40,897 nt of DNA. Origin: a virus. Position numbers and translations under genes: made by a program. The DNA is taken from positions 1 through 40,897 of the IMG/VR virus record IMGVR_UViG_3300025086_000076, one strand, 5' to 3'. Below the pieces are notes generated by a model, which was given only the letters and a program-made list of their open reading frames with translations, did no database searches and was not told where the DNA came from. Positions 1 through 7,113 of the stretch are shown piece after piece (positions within the stretch are counted from its first letter, which is position 1; each line of letters starts with the position of its first letter).

Positions 1-728
1 CCGTTATTCCATATCTGTCCACTTACTCCCGGATCTGACGTTGGTAAGTTAGACATCATTATAACGCCAGAAACAATGGTTGTTGTTGATCCAGTTCCAG
101 TTCCAATAGTCACGTCAACCTCTCCATCAGCGTTAGTATCACCGTCAAGTTTTAATCCAGTTTCAAGAACACCATCGTAAGCTGCTACTTTAAAATCCAT
201 AGACCCAGCTTCTTGCCCGTCTGTAGCGTCAGCAACTGAGGTATGAATTGACCCAAAAGTATGCTGGACTCCTCCGTGGGCATCATTATCACCCTTCCAA
301 TTTATAGTCCCTGGAATATCACCATTAGCCCCAACGGCCCCTTTATCTAATACAAAGGAAAAACTACCACCTTGCGTGTTATTACCAGTGTTTTTAATTT
401 CTACCGCAGGCCTTGCGGATGAGCTAGAAGTAAATTGAGAGTCGGCAGTAACAATTATTCCACTGCTAAAAGTCTTGTCACCACTAAACGTTTGTGTACC
501 CGATAAATGAGCAGTGTCAGCGTCTAAATTTGCACTTGGTAAAACACCTGTAACCTCACTTGTTAAGTCAACAGAACTTCCGACTTCTGCGGCTTTTACT
601 ATTTTGTTATTTGAATCTAAACCTAAATTACCGCCACTAGCTATAGTGCCAGTAGATATATCTTCCAAATAGACGTCGTTACGAAATTTAGATATTAAAT
701 CATATATATTTTGGCCTATCCACTTCAT
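1..728 (-). CDS. Tail-fibre-like protein, N-terminal part (runs off the window)
   Basis: An open frame from ATG 728 continues to the left edge without a stop, giving at least 242 residues. The N-terminus MKWIGQNIYDLISKFRNDVY followed by LEDISTGTIASGGNLGLDSN is an opening I recognise from marine phage tail-fibre-like proteins. The rest is Gly/Ser/Thr-rich and beta-type (HLSGTQTFSGDKTFSSGIIV), as expected for a fibre shaft. The C-terminal receptor-binding part is outside the window. Its position after a run of small appendage genes supports a host-recognition role. Confidence 0.8.
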   Translation of the reverse strand, partial: MKWIGQNIYDLISKFRNDVYLEDISTGTIASGGNLGLDSNNKIVKAAEVGSSVDLTSEVTGVLPSANLDADTAHLSGTQTFSGDKTFSSGIIVTADSQFTSSSSARPAVEIKNTGNNTQGGSFSFVLDKGAVGANGDIPGTINWKGDNDAHGGVQHTFGSIHTSVADATDGQEAGSMDFKVAAYDGVLETGLKLDGDTNADGEVDVTIGTGTGSTTTIVSGVIMMSNLPTSDPGVSGQIWNN

Positions 729-729
729 G

Positions 730-1251
730 TTAATTTATTATTACATCTACTAAAGCCGTTGGGTTACAATCCGGAGTAGTATCATTAGCTGTGTTTGTAG
801 TAGCAACGCTAACTGTTAACGAAGTATCCGAAGCTATTGCTGAAACAGTTCTTGTTTCTGAGCTAACTAAAATTTCATCTCCTATAGAAACCTCAGATAA
901 AAACAACGTGTTTACTCCAGTTACAGTTGTTGATGCGGTTGGATCTATCGAGCCAGTTAGCGTAAAAGTTTCGCCATCAGTTAGCTTAATATACAAACCA
1001 TAAGCTCCAGAAGCATTGTTAAACTTTATATCATCATATATTAAAGTAGCACCTATGGGAAGCTCTACTCCTTTTAGTAAGTAAAACTTTCCGTAGTCTT
1101 CACCAGCTACTCGATTTATATATAAATCAACCTTGCACTTACTAACTTTCTGAACATTTGTTAAAGATATCTTAGATACTTTAATGTTCTCTCCTGGAGC
1201 TAATAATTCTTGAGTTAATTCACCACTTATATTATGATGTAAAGTGGCCAT
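730..1251 (-). CDS. Beta-rich appendage protein upstream of the tail fibre (173 aa)
   Basis: An N-terminal module (about 1-100: ELTQELLAPGENIKVSKISL; SGAYGLYIKLTDGETF) is followed by TASTTVTGVNTLFLSEVSIG and DEILVSSETRTVSAIASDTS. The latter resembles a short beta domain often seen in phage fibres and adaptors (threshold Thr/Gly, then VGDEI and a SAI..DT.L strand). No signal peptide is present. Its stop is one base before the tail-fibre ATG (TAACATG), implying coupled translation and perhaps a physical partnership with the fibre. Confidence 0.68.
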   Translation of the reverse strand: MATLHHNISGELTQELLAPGENIKVSKISLTNVQKVSKCKVDLYINRVAGEDYGKFYLLKGVELPIGATLIYDDIKFNNASGAYGLYIKLTDGETFTLTGSIDPTASTTVTGVNTLFLSEVSIGDEILVSSETRTVSAIASDTSLTVSVATTNTANDTTPDCNPTALVDVIIN

Positions 1252-1254
1252 TTA

Positions 1255-1677
1255 CTATTCGTAAAATATTATGTATTCTAAATCTGTAGATGTAGCGTCA
1301 GATGGATCTAAGCCTATATCGTTTCCAGAAGACCCATCAAAAGGAAAGAAACAAAAGTCTCCTCCGTAAAGTCTACCTATCTCTACTGGACTTGCCGCGT
1401 CCATTTCTACGGTTACAAACTTAGTACCATCGCCTCGATCGTTTAAGTTTTTGATATAAATTTTACCTCTAGTAATTGTATTTAATCTAGTAGTTGCACC
1501 AGCGTCTATTAGTATAACCGGACTTGTACTAGCTAAAGTAACCCTAGTAAGACCTGTTGTTTTGGTCATACCAGTATCGTTACCAGCGTTTGTAAGTGTA
1601 GCCGTGTTAGATACTGAAAAATTATTATCAGCGATATCTGAACTAGCAATTGTTATTGCTGCTGTTGTTGTTGCCAT
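1255..1677 (-). CDS. Tandem paralogue 3: small beta-rich structural protein (140 aa)
   Basis: It begins MATTTAAITIASSDI and carries RLYGGDFCFFP and LEYIIF, matching the two preceding genes. The leader is a run of AAATAAATAAAT directly before ATG 1677, the clearest example of the A/T-only initiation context in this window. It ends 3 bases before the 173-aa gene. Probably a virion appendage protein; the family name is unknown to me. Confidence 0.7.
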   Translation of the reverse strand: MATTTAAITIASSDIADNNFSVSNTATLTNAGNDTGMTKTTGLTRVTLASTSPVILIDAGATTRLNTITRGKIYIKNLNDRGDGTKFVTVEMDAASPVEIGRLYGGDFCFFPFDGSSGNDIGLDPSDATSTDLEYIIFYE

Positions 1678-1706
1678 ATTTATTTATTTATTTATATTGT
1701 TAATTA

Positions 1707-2168
1707 CTATGATGCAGTGTGAGTTAATAACGTTTCGCCTACGTGGAATAACGCATACTCTATAGTGTTAGAAGCTATAAAAGCTTGTATTGCTATGTCT
1801 GTGTCAGCTCCAGAAGGATCATCCACGGCTGTTGTTTCTGAAACATCGTTAGACCAAGGAATAAACATAAAGTCTCCTGCATACAAACTACCTATTACCT
1901 CTGCGCCTATAGATATAGTAACGTAATGTGTTACATCTGTGTTTTTGTTTACAATATATATGTAATTTGAGTTGTCTTTTAACGCGTCGCTTTCTGATAC
2001 AAGAACAAAGTTAGTACCAATAGGTATTATTGCTCTATGATAGTTCATTTGTTCTAATCCTGTTGAGGTGGTGTCACCTTTGTATAAAGTCATTGATGAT
2101 GATAAAGAAATCGCTTGACTTAATAGATCAGGACTACTCAACGTGATTGATGCTGTTGTTGTTGCCAT
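1707..2168 (-). CDS. Tandem paralogue 2: small beta-rich structural protein (153 aa)
   Basis: It begins MATTTASITLSSPDL and carries SLYAGDFMFIP and IEYALF at the same relative places as its neighbours, so it is a paralogue of the genes on either side. The copy is slightly longer at the C-terminus (VGETLLTHTAS). It is beta-rich, with no signal peptide or catalytic motif. The 5' coding sequence and A/T leader are nearly the same as in the following gene, pointing to duplication of a whole expression unit. Confidence 0.7.
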   Translation of the reverse strand: MATTTASITLSSPDLLSQAISLSSSMTLYKGDTTSTGLEQMNYHRAIIPIGTNFVLVSESDALKDNSNYIYIVNKNTDVTHYVTISIGAEVIGSLYAGDFMFIPWSNDVSETTAVDDPSGADTDIAIQAFIASNTIEYALFHVGETLLTHTAS

Positions 2169-2205
2169 TTTTATTTTTATTTATTTGTTAGTTAGTTGTT
2201 TTATT

Positions 2206-2610
2206 TTATGCTTTAGTCCAGTAAGCGTATTCCATTTGAACGACGTCAGCACTATCTGAATGTTGTACATGTAGCTGAACACCTACATTTGCCTCCGCAT
2301 GGTGAACAGGCATAAACAAGAACTCTCCAGCGCTTAAACGAGAAATTGCCTCGTCAGTAGTAAATTCAACGTCTACTTGTCGCGTTGTAGCTGTTGAACC
2401 ATCTGTTGTTCCAGTATGCTTAACATAAAGATATGCAATAGCAGTGCTTGCTGGCACTATTACACTAGCGCTACCGGTAGCAGTTGCTATAATAGTAGCT
2501 AGATTTGAATTAGGAGCTTTTACCGTTAAAGAATCTATAACTGAAAAATTAAGTGTATCAGAAGTAGCGTCTGTACTAGTTAATGTTAAAGTTGGTATTA
2601 ATGTAGGCAT
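2206..2610 (-). CDS. Tandem paralogue 1: small beta-rich structural protein (134 aa)
   Basis: It is a Thr/Ser/Ala-rich, beta-type protein without signal peptide. It shares three landmarks with the next two genes: an N-terminal LTSTD-like strand, RLSAGEFLFMP in the second half and MEYAYW near the end. This shows a three-copy tandem family. Position next to a tail-fibre gene suggests a tail appendage, fibre adaptor or capsid decoration protein. The leader is AATAAAACT before the ATG, without Shine-Dalgarno. Confidence 0.7.
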   Translation of the reverse strand: MPTLIPTLTLTSTDATSDTLNFSVIDSLTVKAPNSNLATIIATATGSASVIVPASTAIAYLYVKHTGTTDGSTATTRQVDVEFTTDEAISRLSAGEFLFMPVHHAEANVGVQLHVQHSDSADVVQMEYAYWTKA

Positions 2611-2614
2611 AGTT

Positions 2615-4660
2615 TTATTTTTTTATTAATTTTCTTTGTACTGTACCATCGTTATAGATGTAAAGCAGTAATTTATTTTTATTTTCTTTTGTTGGTCGAC
2701 CTAATAAATCAGTAATCATTATTAGTTCTTTTTTATTCTGCATTCTACTTAACAATGGTCCTGACCAACTACCATCACAGTAATCATACGTTGATTGACA
2801 TATAGTATCCCAAGCGTTTTCGCAGCAGTAGTCATCCACTGAAATTACCCAAGCATAACACTCATCATTTAAGAAGAATGGGTTACCAGATCCATTTACA
2901 CACCAATCCGCCGCGTATAAACAACCTAAAGAATCATGCCCGTGATTTACGTTTGCAAGCGGATCATAATTAAAAGCGTTTAAATCCATACATCCAACTA
3001 TTATTTCTATACAAGAACCATTTTCAGTGTTTGCTAATGTATCATAGTTAAGAGCAGTACTATCAGTACAACCGTAAATATAAGGAATACAAGTAAAGTT
3101 TTCTGTGTTCGCCAAAGCGTTATAATTAAGCATAGAGGGATCCGTACAACCATAAATAAAAGGAACACAGCTACTATTGTCAACATTCGCAAGTGGGTTA
3201 TAATTAAACATTATTGAATCTGTACAACCATACAATATCTCTATACAGCTACCATCATTTGTATTACAAGTATCACAGTAATTAAACATTACTGGATTTA
3301 TACATCCATATATAGTTGGTATACAATTACCATCATCAGCATTAGCTAGTGGAGCGAAGTTAAACGCTAGAGTGTCCATACACCCATATATAACACCAAC
3401 ACAACTTCCATCATCTGTATTTGCTAATGAATCATAATTTAAAGCTATTGAACTCATACATCCATATATTACAGGTATACAAGTGTCAGGTGTGTTTGCT
3501 TGTGGGTTGTAGTTAAAAGCAATGCTAGACATACAACCCGTTACAACGGCTATACAACCACCGTTATCGATGTTAGCTAATGGATCATAATTAAATGCGT
3601 GGGTATTAGTACATCCCCAAACAGCGGGGGTATTACAACTACCGTCACTGGTATCAGCTACAAAACCTTGGGTATAATATTCTAAATAAGAAGAGTTAGT
3701 GCAACCCAAAACGTAGAAACAATCATGAGCTACGTTTGCTGAGTCATTATAATTTAAAGCTAAGCTGTCCATACAGCCAAATATCTTTTCAACACATAAA
3801 TCACCACAAAACGTAGGTGAAATGTATTTAAATAAAGGTTGAATAAAAGGTGGTAAAACCTCTTTCATAACAACCCCGTCAGGGTTAGTTAATCTAAAAC
3901 CACAATGAGCCGCTGTTAAAGAAGCTTGTTGAGTTACATAGAATTTGAACTCAACTGGATGTGGAGAATTTAAGTTTATTAATGTATCAGCAGAAAAACC
4001 ATCTGCTAAATAATAAGTGCTAACGTTTGTATCTTGTGTTACTTCTAAATAAGATCCAACCCAACCATCTCCAATTAAATCAAACATAGTTAGTGTAAAG
4101 TCACAGTTTGATATCAAAGACATTGTGTTAGCTAGTGGATCGTAATTGTACATAGTTGAATCAATACAACCATATACTTTTAAATCTGTGCATGAACCGT
4201 CATCTGTATCGGCTAGAGGATTAAACTCTACATACAGCGGATCCATACACCCAGGGACGGGAGGACAGCCATCAGATACAAAAACGTGTATTGAGTCATT
4301 TTGAAAATCAGGCACATCACCCCACACTAAGGTATCGTTACACTGTATTAAATAGTAAGATCCATTTAAACCACCCCAAAGAGCTCCAGCGAGACCATCT
4401 CCATACGTATCATATATAGTAAAAGTTAACGGCCCTTGCGGTAAGCATAGTAACTCTGTTATAACTGCGTAATCAGGTTGACCACCATAAGCACCACTAT
4501 TTACACTAGCAATTACATTGCCATTTGGCCCTTTGATATTCCAATATGTTTCGCTTTGGTATTGATCTAGGTTTATAACAAGAGTAGTAGGAACACAATT
4601 AAGTGGGCCTTGACTAAATACCGCAAATGGTAATAATAAAAGTAATAGTAATTTATTCAT
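2615..4660 (-). CDS. Phage-encoded T9SS cargo with Cys-rich repeats (681 aa)
   Basis: Domains in order: signal peptide 1-16 (MNKLLLLLLLPFAVFS, cleavage before Q17). Two GDG-type beta modules follow (DTYGDG at 84-89, DLIGDGW at 194-200). Thirteen GC(M/T/I)...NY...AN...C units span 137-580, with an exact 26-residue period from 400 to 556. Then comes a VDDYCCENAWDTICQ Cys/Trp module (607-621). Last is a T9SS type A C-terminal sorting domain at 643-681 (KKELIMITDLLGRP, then LLLYIYNDGTVQRKLI). Family knowledge: such proteins cross the inner membrane by Sec and the outer membrane by T9SS, and are then anchored or released. This is the architecture of a flavobacterial surface protein, yet it lies in a phage operon with matching base usage and junctions (2 and 4 bases). 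It is intact, with no frameshift. Confidence 0.88.
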   Translation of the reverse strand: MNKLLLLLLLPFAVFSQGPLNCVPTTLVINLDQYQSETYWNIKGPNGNVIASVNSGAYGGQPDYAVITELLCLPQGPLTFTIYDTYGDGLAGALWGGLNGSYYLIQCNDTLVWGDVPDFQNDSIHVFVSDGCPPVPGCMDPLYVEFNPLADTDDGSCTDLKVYGCIDSTMYNYDPLANTMSLISNCDFTLTMFDLIGDGWVGSYLEVTQDTNVSTYYLADGFSADTLINLNSPHPVEFKFYVTQQASLTAAHCGFRLTNPDGVVMKEVLPPFIQPLFKYISPTFCGDLCVEKIFGCMDSLALNYNDSANVAHDCFYVLGCTNSSYLEYYTQGFVADTSDGSCNTPAVWGCTNTHAFNYDPLANIDNGGCIAVVTGCMSSIAFNYNPQANTPDTCIPVIYGCMSSIALNYDSLANTDDGSCVGVIYGCMDTLAFNFAPLANADDGNCIPTIYGCINPVMFNYCDTCNTNDGSCIEILYGCTDSIMFNYNPLANVDNSSCVPFIYGCTDPSMLNYNALANTENFTCIPYIYGCTDSTALNYDTLANTENGSCIEIIVGCMDLNAFNYDPLANVNHGHDSLGCLYAADWCVNGSGNPFFLNDECYAWVISVDDYCCENAWDTICQSTYDYCDGSWSGPLLSRMQNKKELIMITDLLGRPTKENKNKLLLYIYNDGTVQRKLIKK
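2921..4252 (-). repeat. Tandem 78-bp (26-aa) Cys-rich repeats in the T9SS cargo
   Basis: Thirteen units start at residues 137, 164, 295, 319, 349, 375, 400, 426, 452, 478, 504, 530 and 556. From 400 on, the period is exactly 26 residues (78 bp). Units have diverged in sequence while keeping G-C, N-Y and the final C, which suggests selection on the fold rather than recent amplification. The second unit is interrupted by the second GDG module. Confidence 0.85.
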
Positions 4661-4662
4661 AA

Positions 4663-4866
4663 TTATTTTTTAACACAATTAGGTACTCTTCTACCTCCTT
4701 TTGTTTTGTAACCTACTTGTTTGTATGTTTTCCAACACTTTATTGGTGATTTCATTTTAAATGGACCTAATTTTCCTAACATAGATCTAACTGTTTTAGC
4801 TTGTTTAGCATGTGTTTTGCTAGCCTTTTCTAATCCTTCGGCTACTTTTTTTAATTTATTTTTCAC
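4663..4866 (-). CDS. Small basic protein with PFKMKSP motif (67 aa, GTG start)
   Basis: It starts at GTG 4866 inside the end of the previous gene. A helical Lys/Ala region (about 1-30) leads to GKLGPFKMKSPIKCWKTYKQ, and the protein ends with GGRRVPNCVKK. The PFKMK(G/S)P element is shared with the 66-aa protein at 7103-7303. The two cysteines (CW and NC) recur in similar short phage proteins as I remember them. The gene ends 2 bases before the T9SS cargo start. Function unknown; the GTG start is the least certain start in the cluster. Confidence 0.62.
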   Translation of the reverse strand: MKNKLKKVAEGLEKASKTHAKQAKTVRSMLGKLGPFKMKSPIKCWKTYKQVGYKTKGGRRVPNCVKK

Positions 4867-5131
4867 CGCATTTCTTTTTAGGATTGTTAACTTGTCTCCA
4901 GTCTTCTTTTTGAAACCAGTCTCTTAATGTAGAGCCTTTTTTACGAACACCTTTTACGTTTGTTTTAGAAGAACGTTTATATTTTCCAGCCTTGCCAGAC
5001 GCTTGTTTAGCAGCAACTAAGCGTGCTCTTTCTTTTTTGCTCATGCTGGCAATTTTAGAGGCAGGCAAACACGTTTTACGTGTGCCTCCTCCTTTTTGCT
5101 TTTTTATAGGATTGTTCTTCTGAACGTACAT
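4856..5131 (-). CDS. Small basic protein, TLRDWFQKEDW type (91 aa)
   Basis: The protein is Lys/Arg-rich with GGGTRKTCLPASKIASMSKK near the start, a KYKRSSKTNVKGVRKKG linker and a C-terminal TLRDWFQKEDWRQVNNPKKK motif. I recall this combination from small proteins of marine phages but cannot name a function. One cysteine lies near each end. No signal peptide is present. The start overlaps the preceding stop (TAATG), and the 3' end overlaps the next gene by 11 bases. Confidence 0.68.
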   Translation of the reverse strand: MYVQKNNPIKKQKGGGTRKTCLPASKIASMSKKERARLVAAKQASGKAGKYKRSSKTNVKGVRKKGSTLRDWFQKEDWRQVNNPKKKCGEK

Positions 5132-5364
5132 TACTTCTTTTTCTTCATTTTCATTTTCATAGCTGAAGCTTTCTTCATCTCCATAGCAGATTTTTTAAGC
5201 ATCATAGCTGATTCTTTTTTAAGTTTCATTGCAGCTTTTTTCATTTTCATTGCAGAACCTTCTTTTTTAGCTATTTCTTTAACTAAATTAGCTGGTAAAT
5301 TAGCTTTTTGCTTAGCAGTTACTTTCATTGGAGCTTTTTTCATTTTTGCAGGTGCTTTTTTCAT
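5131..5364 (-). CDS. Lys/Met/Ala repeat protein (77 aa)
   Basis: The protein is dominated by Lys, Met and Ala. The second half contains about five units of 7-8 residues following (S)AMxxKK, for example SAMKMKK, AAMKLKK and SAMEMKK, ending in KMKMKKKK. A short central part (QKANLPANLVKEIAKKEGSA) is less repetitive. Composition is like Lys-rich histone-H1-like tails, suggesting DNA or RNA condensation, though an amphipathic membrane-active helix is also possible. It lies between the PAP2 gene (1-base gap) and the next basic protein (TAATG overlap). It could be questioned as a gene because of low complexity, but the tight junctions support it. Confidence 0.62.
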   Translation of the reverse strand: MKKAPAKMKKAPMKVTAKQKANLPANLVKEIAKKEGSAMKMKKAAMKLKKESAMMLKKSAMEMKKASAMKMKMKKKK

Positions 5365-5365
5365 T

Positions 5366-5890
5366 TTAAGTTTTTTTAGTATGTTTGTATAATTGTTTTC
5401 CTAATTTTGTTCCGTTAACACTATCGCTCTTATAATGAGCACGCGCTACGTTTCTACTATCAGATATGTTTTTTGCCGTTTGCATAAACGCAGGACCCTT
5501 ACCATATTTGTCTTTTAACGCTGATGCTATCAATATTGCTTGAGCAGAGTGACCAGAAGGATACGAGGGAGTATTCATAGACTTCATTTTAACAGCTTTT
5601 AAATCTTTATCTAACTCGTATGGTCTTTTTCTATTATGATATTTCTTTAATTCTAATATTACAGGTGCTGATTCTTTTATAAGCTTAGCAGCAATGTTTT
5701 TATCATAATCTTTAATGTTATTTTTTTTAGCAGTTTCTTTAAACGAAGCTTCTATATCATCATACTTCTTAACAAACTCTTTGCGCAAAGGTATTTTTTT
5801 AAGAGCTTTAATCTCTTGATCTGTATCAAAACCATTATCACTAGGCGGTTTCATTTTTTTGAAACTTGATATGTCAAAATCCTTAAACAT
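5366..5890 (-). CDS. Soluble PAP2-superfamily phosphatase (174 aa)
   Basis: All three signature motifs of the PAP2 / class A acid phosphatase / haloperoxidase superfamily are present and correctly spaced. They are K82-x6-R89-P90 (KKYHNRKRP), P111-S-G-H114 (YPSGHSAQA) and S145-R146-x5-H152-x3-D156 (SRNVARAHYKSD). Family enzymes remove phosphate from lipids, nucleotides or other phosphoesters through a phospho-histidine intermediate. Unlike membrane PAP2 enzymes it has no transmembrane helices, and unlike class A acid phosphatases it has no signal peptide, so it is predicted to be cytoplasmic or virion-associated. The substrate is unknown. Confidence 0.85.
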   Translation of the reverse strand: MFKDFDISSFKKMKPPSDNGFDTDQEIKALKKIPLRKEFVKKYDDIEASFKETAKKNNIKDYDKNIAAKLIKESAPVILELKKYHNRKRPYELDKDLKAVKMKSMNTPSYPSGHSAQAILIASALKDKYGKGPAFMQTAKNISDSRNVARAHYKSDSVNGTKLGKQLYKHTKKT

Positions 5891-6111
5891 TATTTTTTCT
5901 TAAAATCACCTCTAGTACAACGTACACCCCAGCCAGAAGCATAAGCGCTAGGCCACACTTTAAATTTCTTTTTTGCTTGAGCTTTACAACTAGCAGATAT
6001 TTTAGCTAATGCTGGACTAATTTTTTTTAGCATTTTATTTGGATTACCTTTACCCCCATCAGCTTTACTAGCATGTACGGCTTTTCTTTGTGCATCGCTT
6101 ACGTATCCCAT
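5890..6111 (-). CDS. Small basic protein with WPSAYASG motif (73 aa)
   Basis: It is a Lys/Ala-rich protein whose C-terminal half (AQAKKKFKVWPSAYASGWGV) carries a motif I recognise from a family of small phage and bacterial proteins of unknown function (DUF5872-like). Two cysteines flank it (SCKAQ and VRCTRG). No signal peptide or membrane segment is present. Its TAA stop overlaps the ATG of the PAP2 phosphatase (TAATG), so the two are probably translationally coupled. Confidence 0.68.
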   Translation of the reverse strand: MGYVSDAQRKAVHASKADGGKGNPNKMLKKISPALAKISASCKAQAKKKFKVWPSAYASGWGVRCTRGDFKKK

Positions 6112-6122
6112 AATTTATTGTT

Positions 6123-6497
6123 TTAACATTTCCATCTACGTCTTGCTGCGCAGATTCTTTTTTTAGGTGTTTTACTACAATTAATATTGTGCATTTTCAT
6201 TTGCCCAGCAGATCTAGCGCAATATGATTTTTTACGCTTGCCACCACCTGGTTGTGGTGCTTTTAAATTACCACCAGTTTGTTTGTTATAAGCTTTTCTA
6301 CCAGCAGCTGTCATACCAGCACCCTCTTTAGCTGTTAGAAAATGTCTACCTTTACCTTTTGTAGTTTTACGTAGTTTAGTTAATGGTGAACCATCGTTTC
6401 TTCTACGACCACAACTGGTAACAGGAAAAGGATTACCTCCTTGAACGTATCCTTTTGTTTTCTTAAACATGCTATTTTGTTTTTCGCTTCCAGGCAT
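6123..6497 (-). CDS. Small basic Cys-containing phage protein (124 aa)
   Basis: The sequence is strongly basic (many Lys and Arg). The second half (RHFLTAKEGAGMTAAGRKAY, then GGGKRKKSYCARSAGQMKMH, ending CAARRRWKC) matches the character of a widespread family of small marine phage proteins with a Lys/Gly-rich linker, a SxCARxxG motif and a terminal RxxRRWxC. Cysteines at the N-terminal third (TSCGRRR) and in the C-terminal part could bind a metal or form disulfides. No signal peptide is present. Nucleic-acid binding is plausible from charge but unproven. Confidence 0.7.
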   Translation of the reverse strand: MPGSEKQNSMFKKTKGYVQGGNPFPVTSCGRRRNDGSPLTKLRKTTKGKGRHFLTAKEGAGMTAAGRKAYNKQTGGNLKAPQPGGGKRKKSYCARSAGQMKMHNINCSKTPKKRICAARRRWKC

Positions 6498-6499
6498 AA

Positions 6500-6829
6500 T
6501 TAAAAGTCGCTCATTAATTGATTACTAATTTCTTCTTGTACTTCTTCTTTTGTTGCTAGCATTTTAAAACTAAGATCAGCTTGAAACCTAGCAACTTCTT
6601 CGCCATCTTTAAATATTATAATTGTAGGTACTACAGCTATTTTGTGTTTTGCTTGAGCCTCTGTATCTTTAGCTATATCTATATAGCCAGAGGTTTTAAC
6701 GTCTTCAAGATCCATAACCCAAGGAACATCATTAGCGCTATTCCAACCAGCATTAAACTGCTCAACTTTTATTTGAGCGTTAACACTATTTGATATTAGT
6801 ATTAATAAAATAACTAATAGCTTTTTCAT
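6500..6829 (-). CDS. Exported thioredoxin-fold protein without active-site cysteines (109 aa)
   Basis: A signal peptide (MKKLLVILLILISNSVNA) with predicted cleavage before Q19 sends it to the periplasm. The mature part reads like a compact thioredoxin. FNAGWNSAN (25-33) lies where thioredoxins have FxAxWCGPC; both catalytic cysteines are replaced by Asn (N30, N33). AVVPTIIIFKDGEEVARF contains the cis-proline (P68) and the following strand-turn-strand. The protein has no cysteine at all. It can therefore keep the fold but not the disulfide chemistry, suggesting a binding role. The start overlaps the preceding stop (TAATG). Confidence 0.78.
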   Translation of the reverse strand: MKKLLVILLILISNSVNAQIKVEQFNAGWNSANDVPWVMDLEDVKTSGYIDIAKDTEAQAKHKIAVVPTIIIFKDGEEVARFQADLSFKMLATKEEVQEEISNQLMSDF

Positions 6830-7113
6830 TACCTGTTATATAATTTATCTTCTATTTTTTCAATAGATTTTTTAATTTCTTGTACGTCTTTTTGCGTATC
6901 CATAATAGTATTACGGATCATTTGATCTTTCATTTGAAATTCCATCCTAGTAACTTCATCTGGTGGAATTATAGGTAATTCCTTTGCCTCAGCTATATCA
7001 GCTTGTAACATAAAATACATACTTATCAAAGTTGCCATTGCAAAACCTATACCTATTAATGTCTTTATACTTAACTTAAAAGACGTATCTTCATTTAACT
7101 CTTTAGCGGCCAT
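6829..7113 (-). CDS. Single-TM coiled-coil protein, holin- or spanin-like candidate (94 aa)
   Basis: A short N-terminal tail (17 residues) is followed by one hydrophobic segment (about 18-37, IGIGFAMATLISMYFMLQAD region). A roughly 55-residue charged domain follows, with a predicted coiled coil at the end (DTQKDVQEIKKSIEKIEDKL). This shape fits an inner-membrane protein with a periplasmic coiled coil, such as an i-spanin or a class III holin-like protein. No partner outer-membrane lipoprotein (lipobox) and no endolysin are visible in the window, so a lysis role is unproven. Its stop overlaps the next start as TAATG. Confidence 0.65.
   Translation of the reverse strand: MAAKELNEDTSFKLSIKTLIGIGFAMATLISMYFMLQADIAEAKELPIIPPDEVTRMEFQMKDQMIRNTIMDTQKDVQEIKKSIEKIEDKLYNR

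Noticed and set aside
2921-4252. CRISPR array or other DNA-level repeat
   Set aside because: The regular 78-bp spacing is in frame, units are diverged and encode a Cys-rich protein repeat; no identical repeats with unique spacers.
2615-4660. Host chromosomal fragment joined to phage DNA
   Set aside because: Flanking phage genes are 2 and 4 bases away on the same strand with the same leader style, and tail genes continue on the other side, so insertion by misassembly is unlikely, though long-read confirmation would settle it.
5096-5392. Plus-strand open frame opposite the Lys-rich small genes
   Set aside because: It is the complement of Lys/Met/Ala codons, giving an artificial Phe/Ile/Ala-rich 'membrane' sequence; the minus-strand chain with TAATG overlaps explains the DNA.
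6829-7113. Firm assignment as holin
   Set aside because: One membrane segment plus a coiled coil fits several families, and no endolysin or second spanin component is visible; kept only as a candidate.
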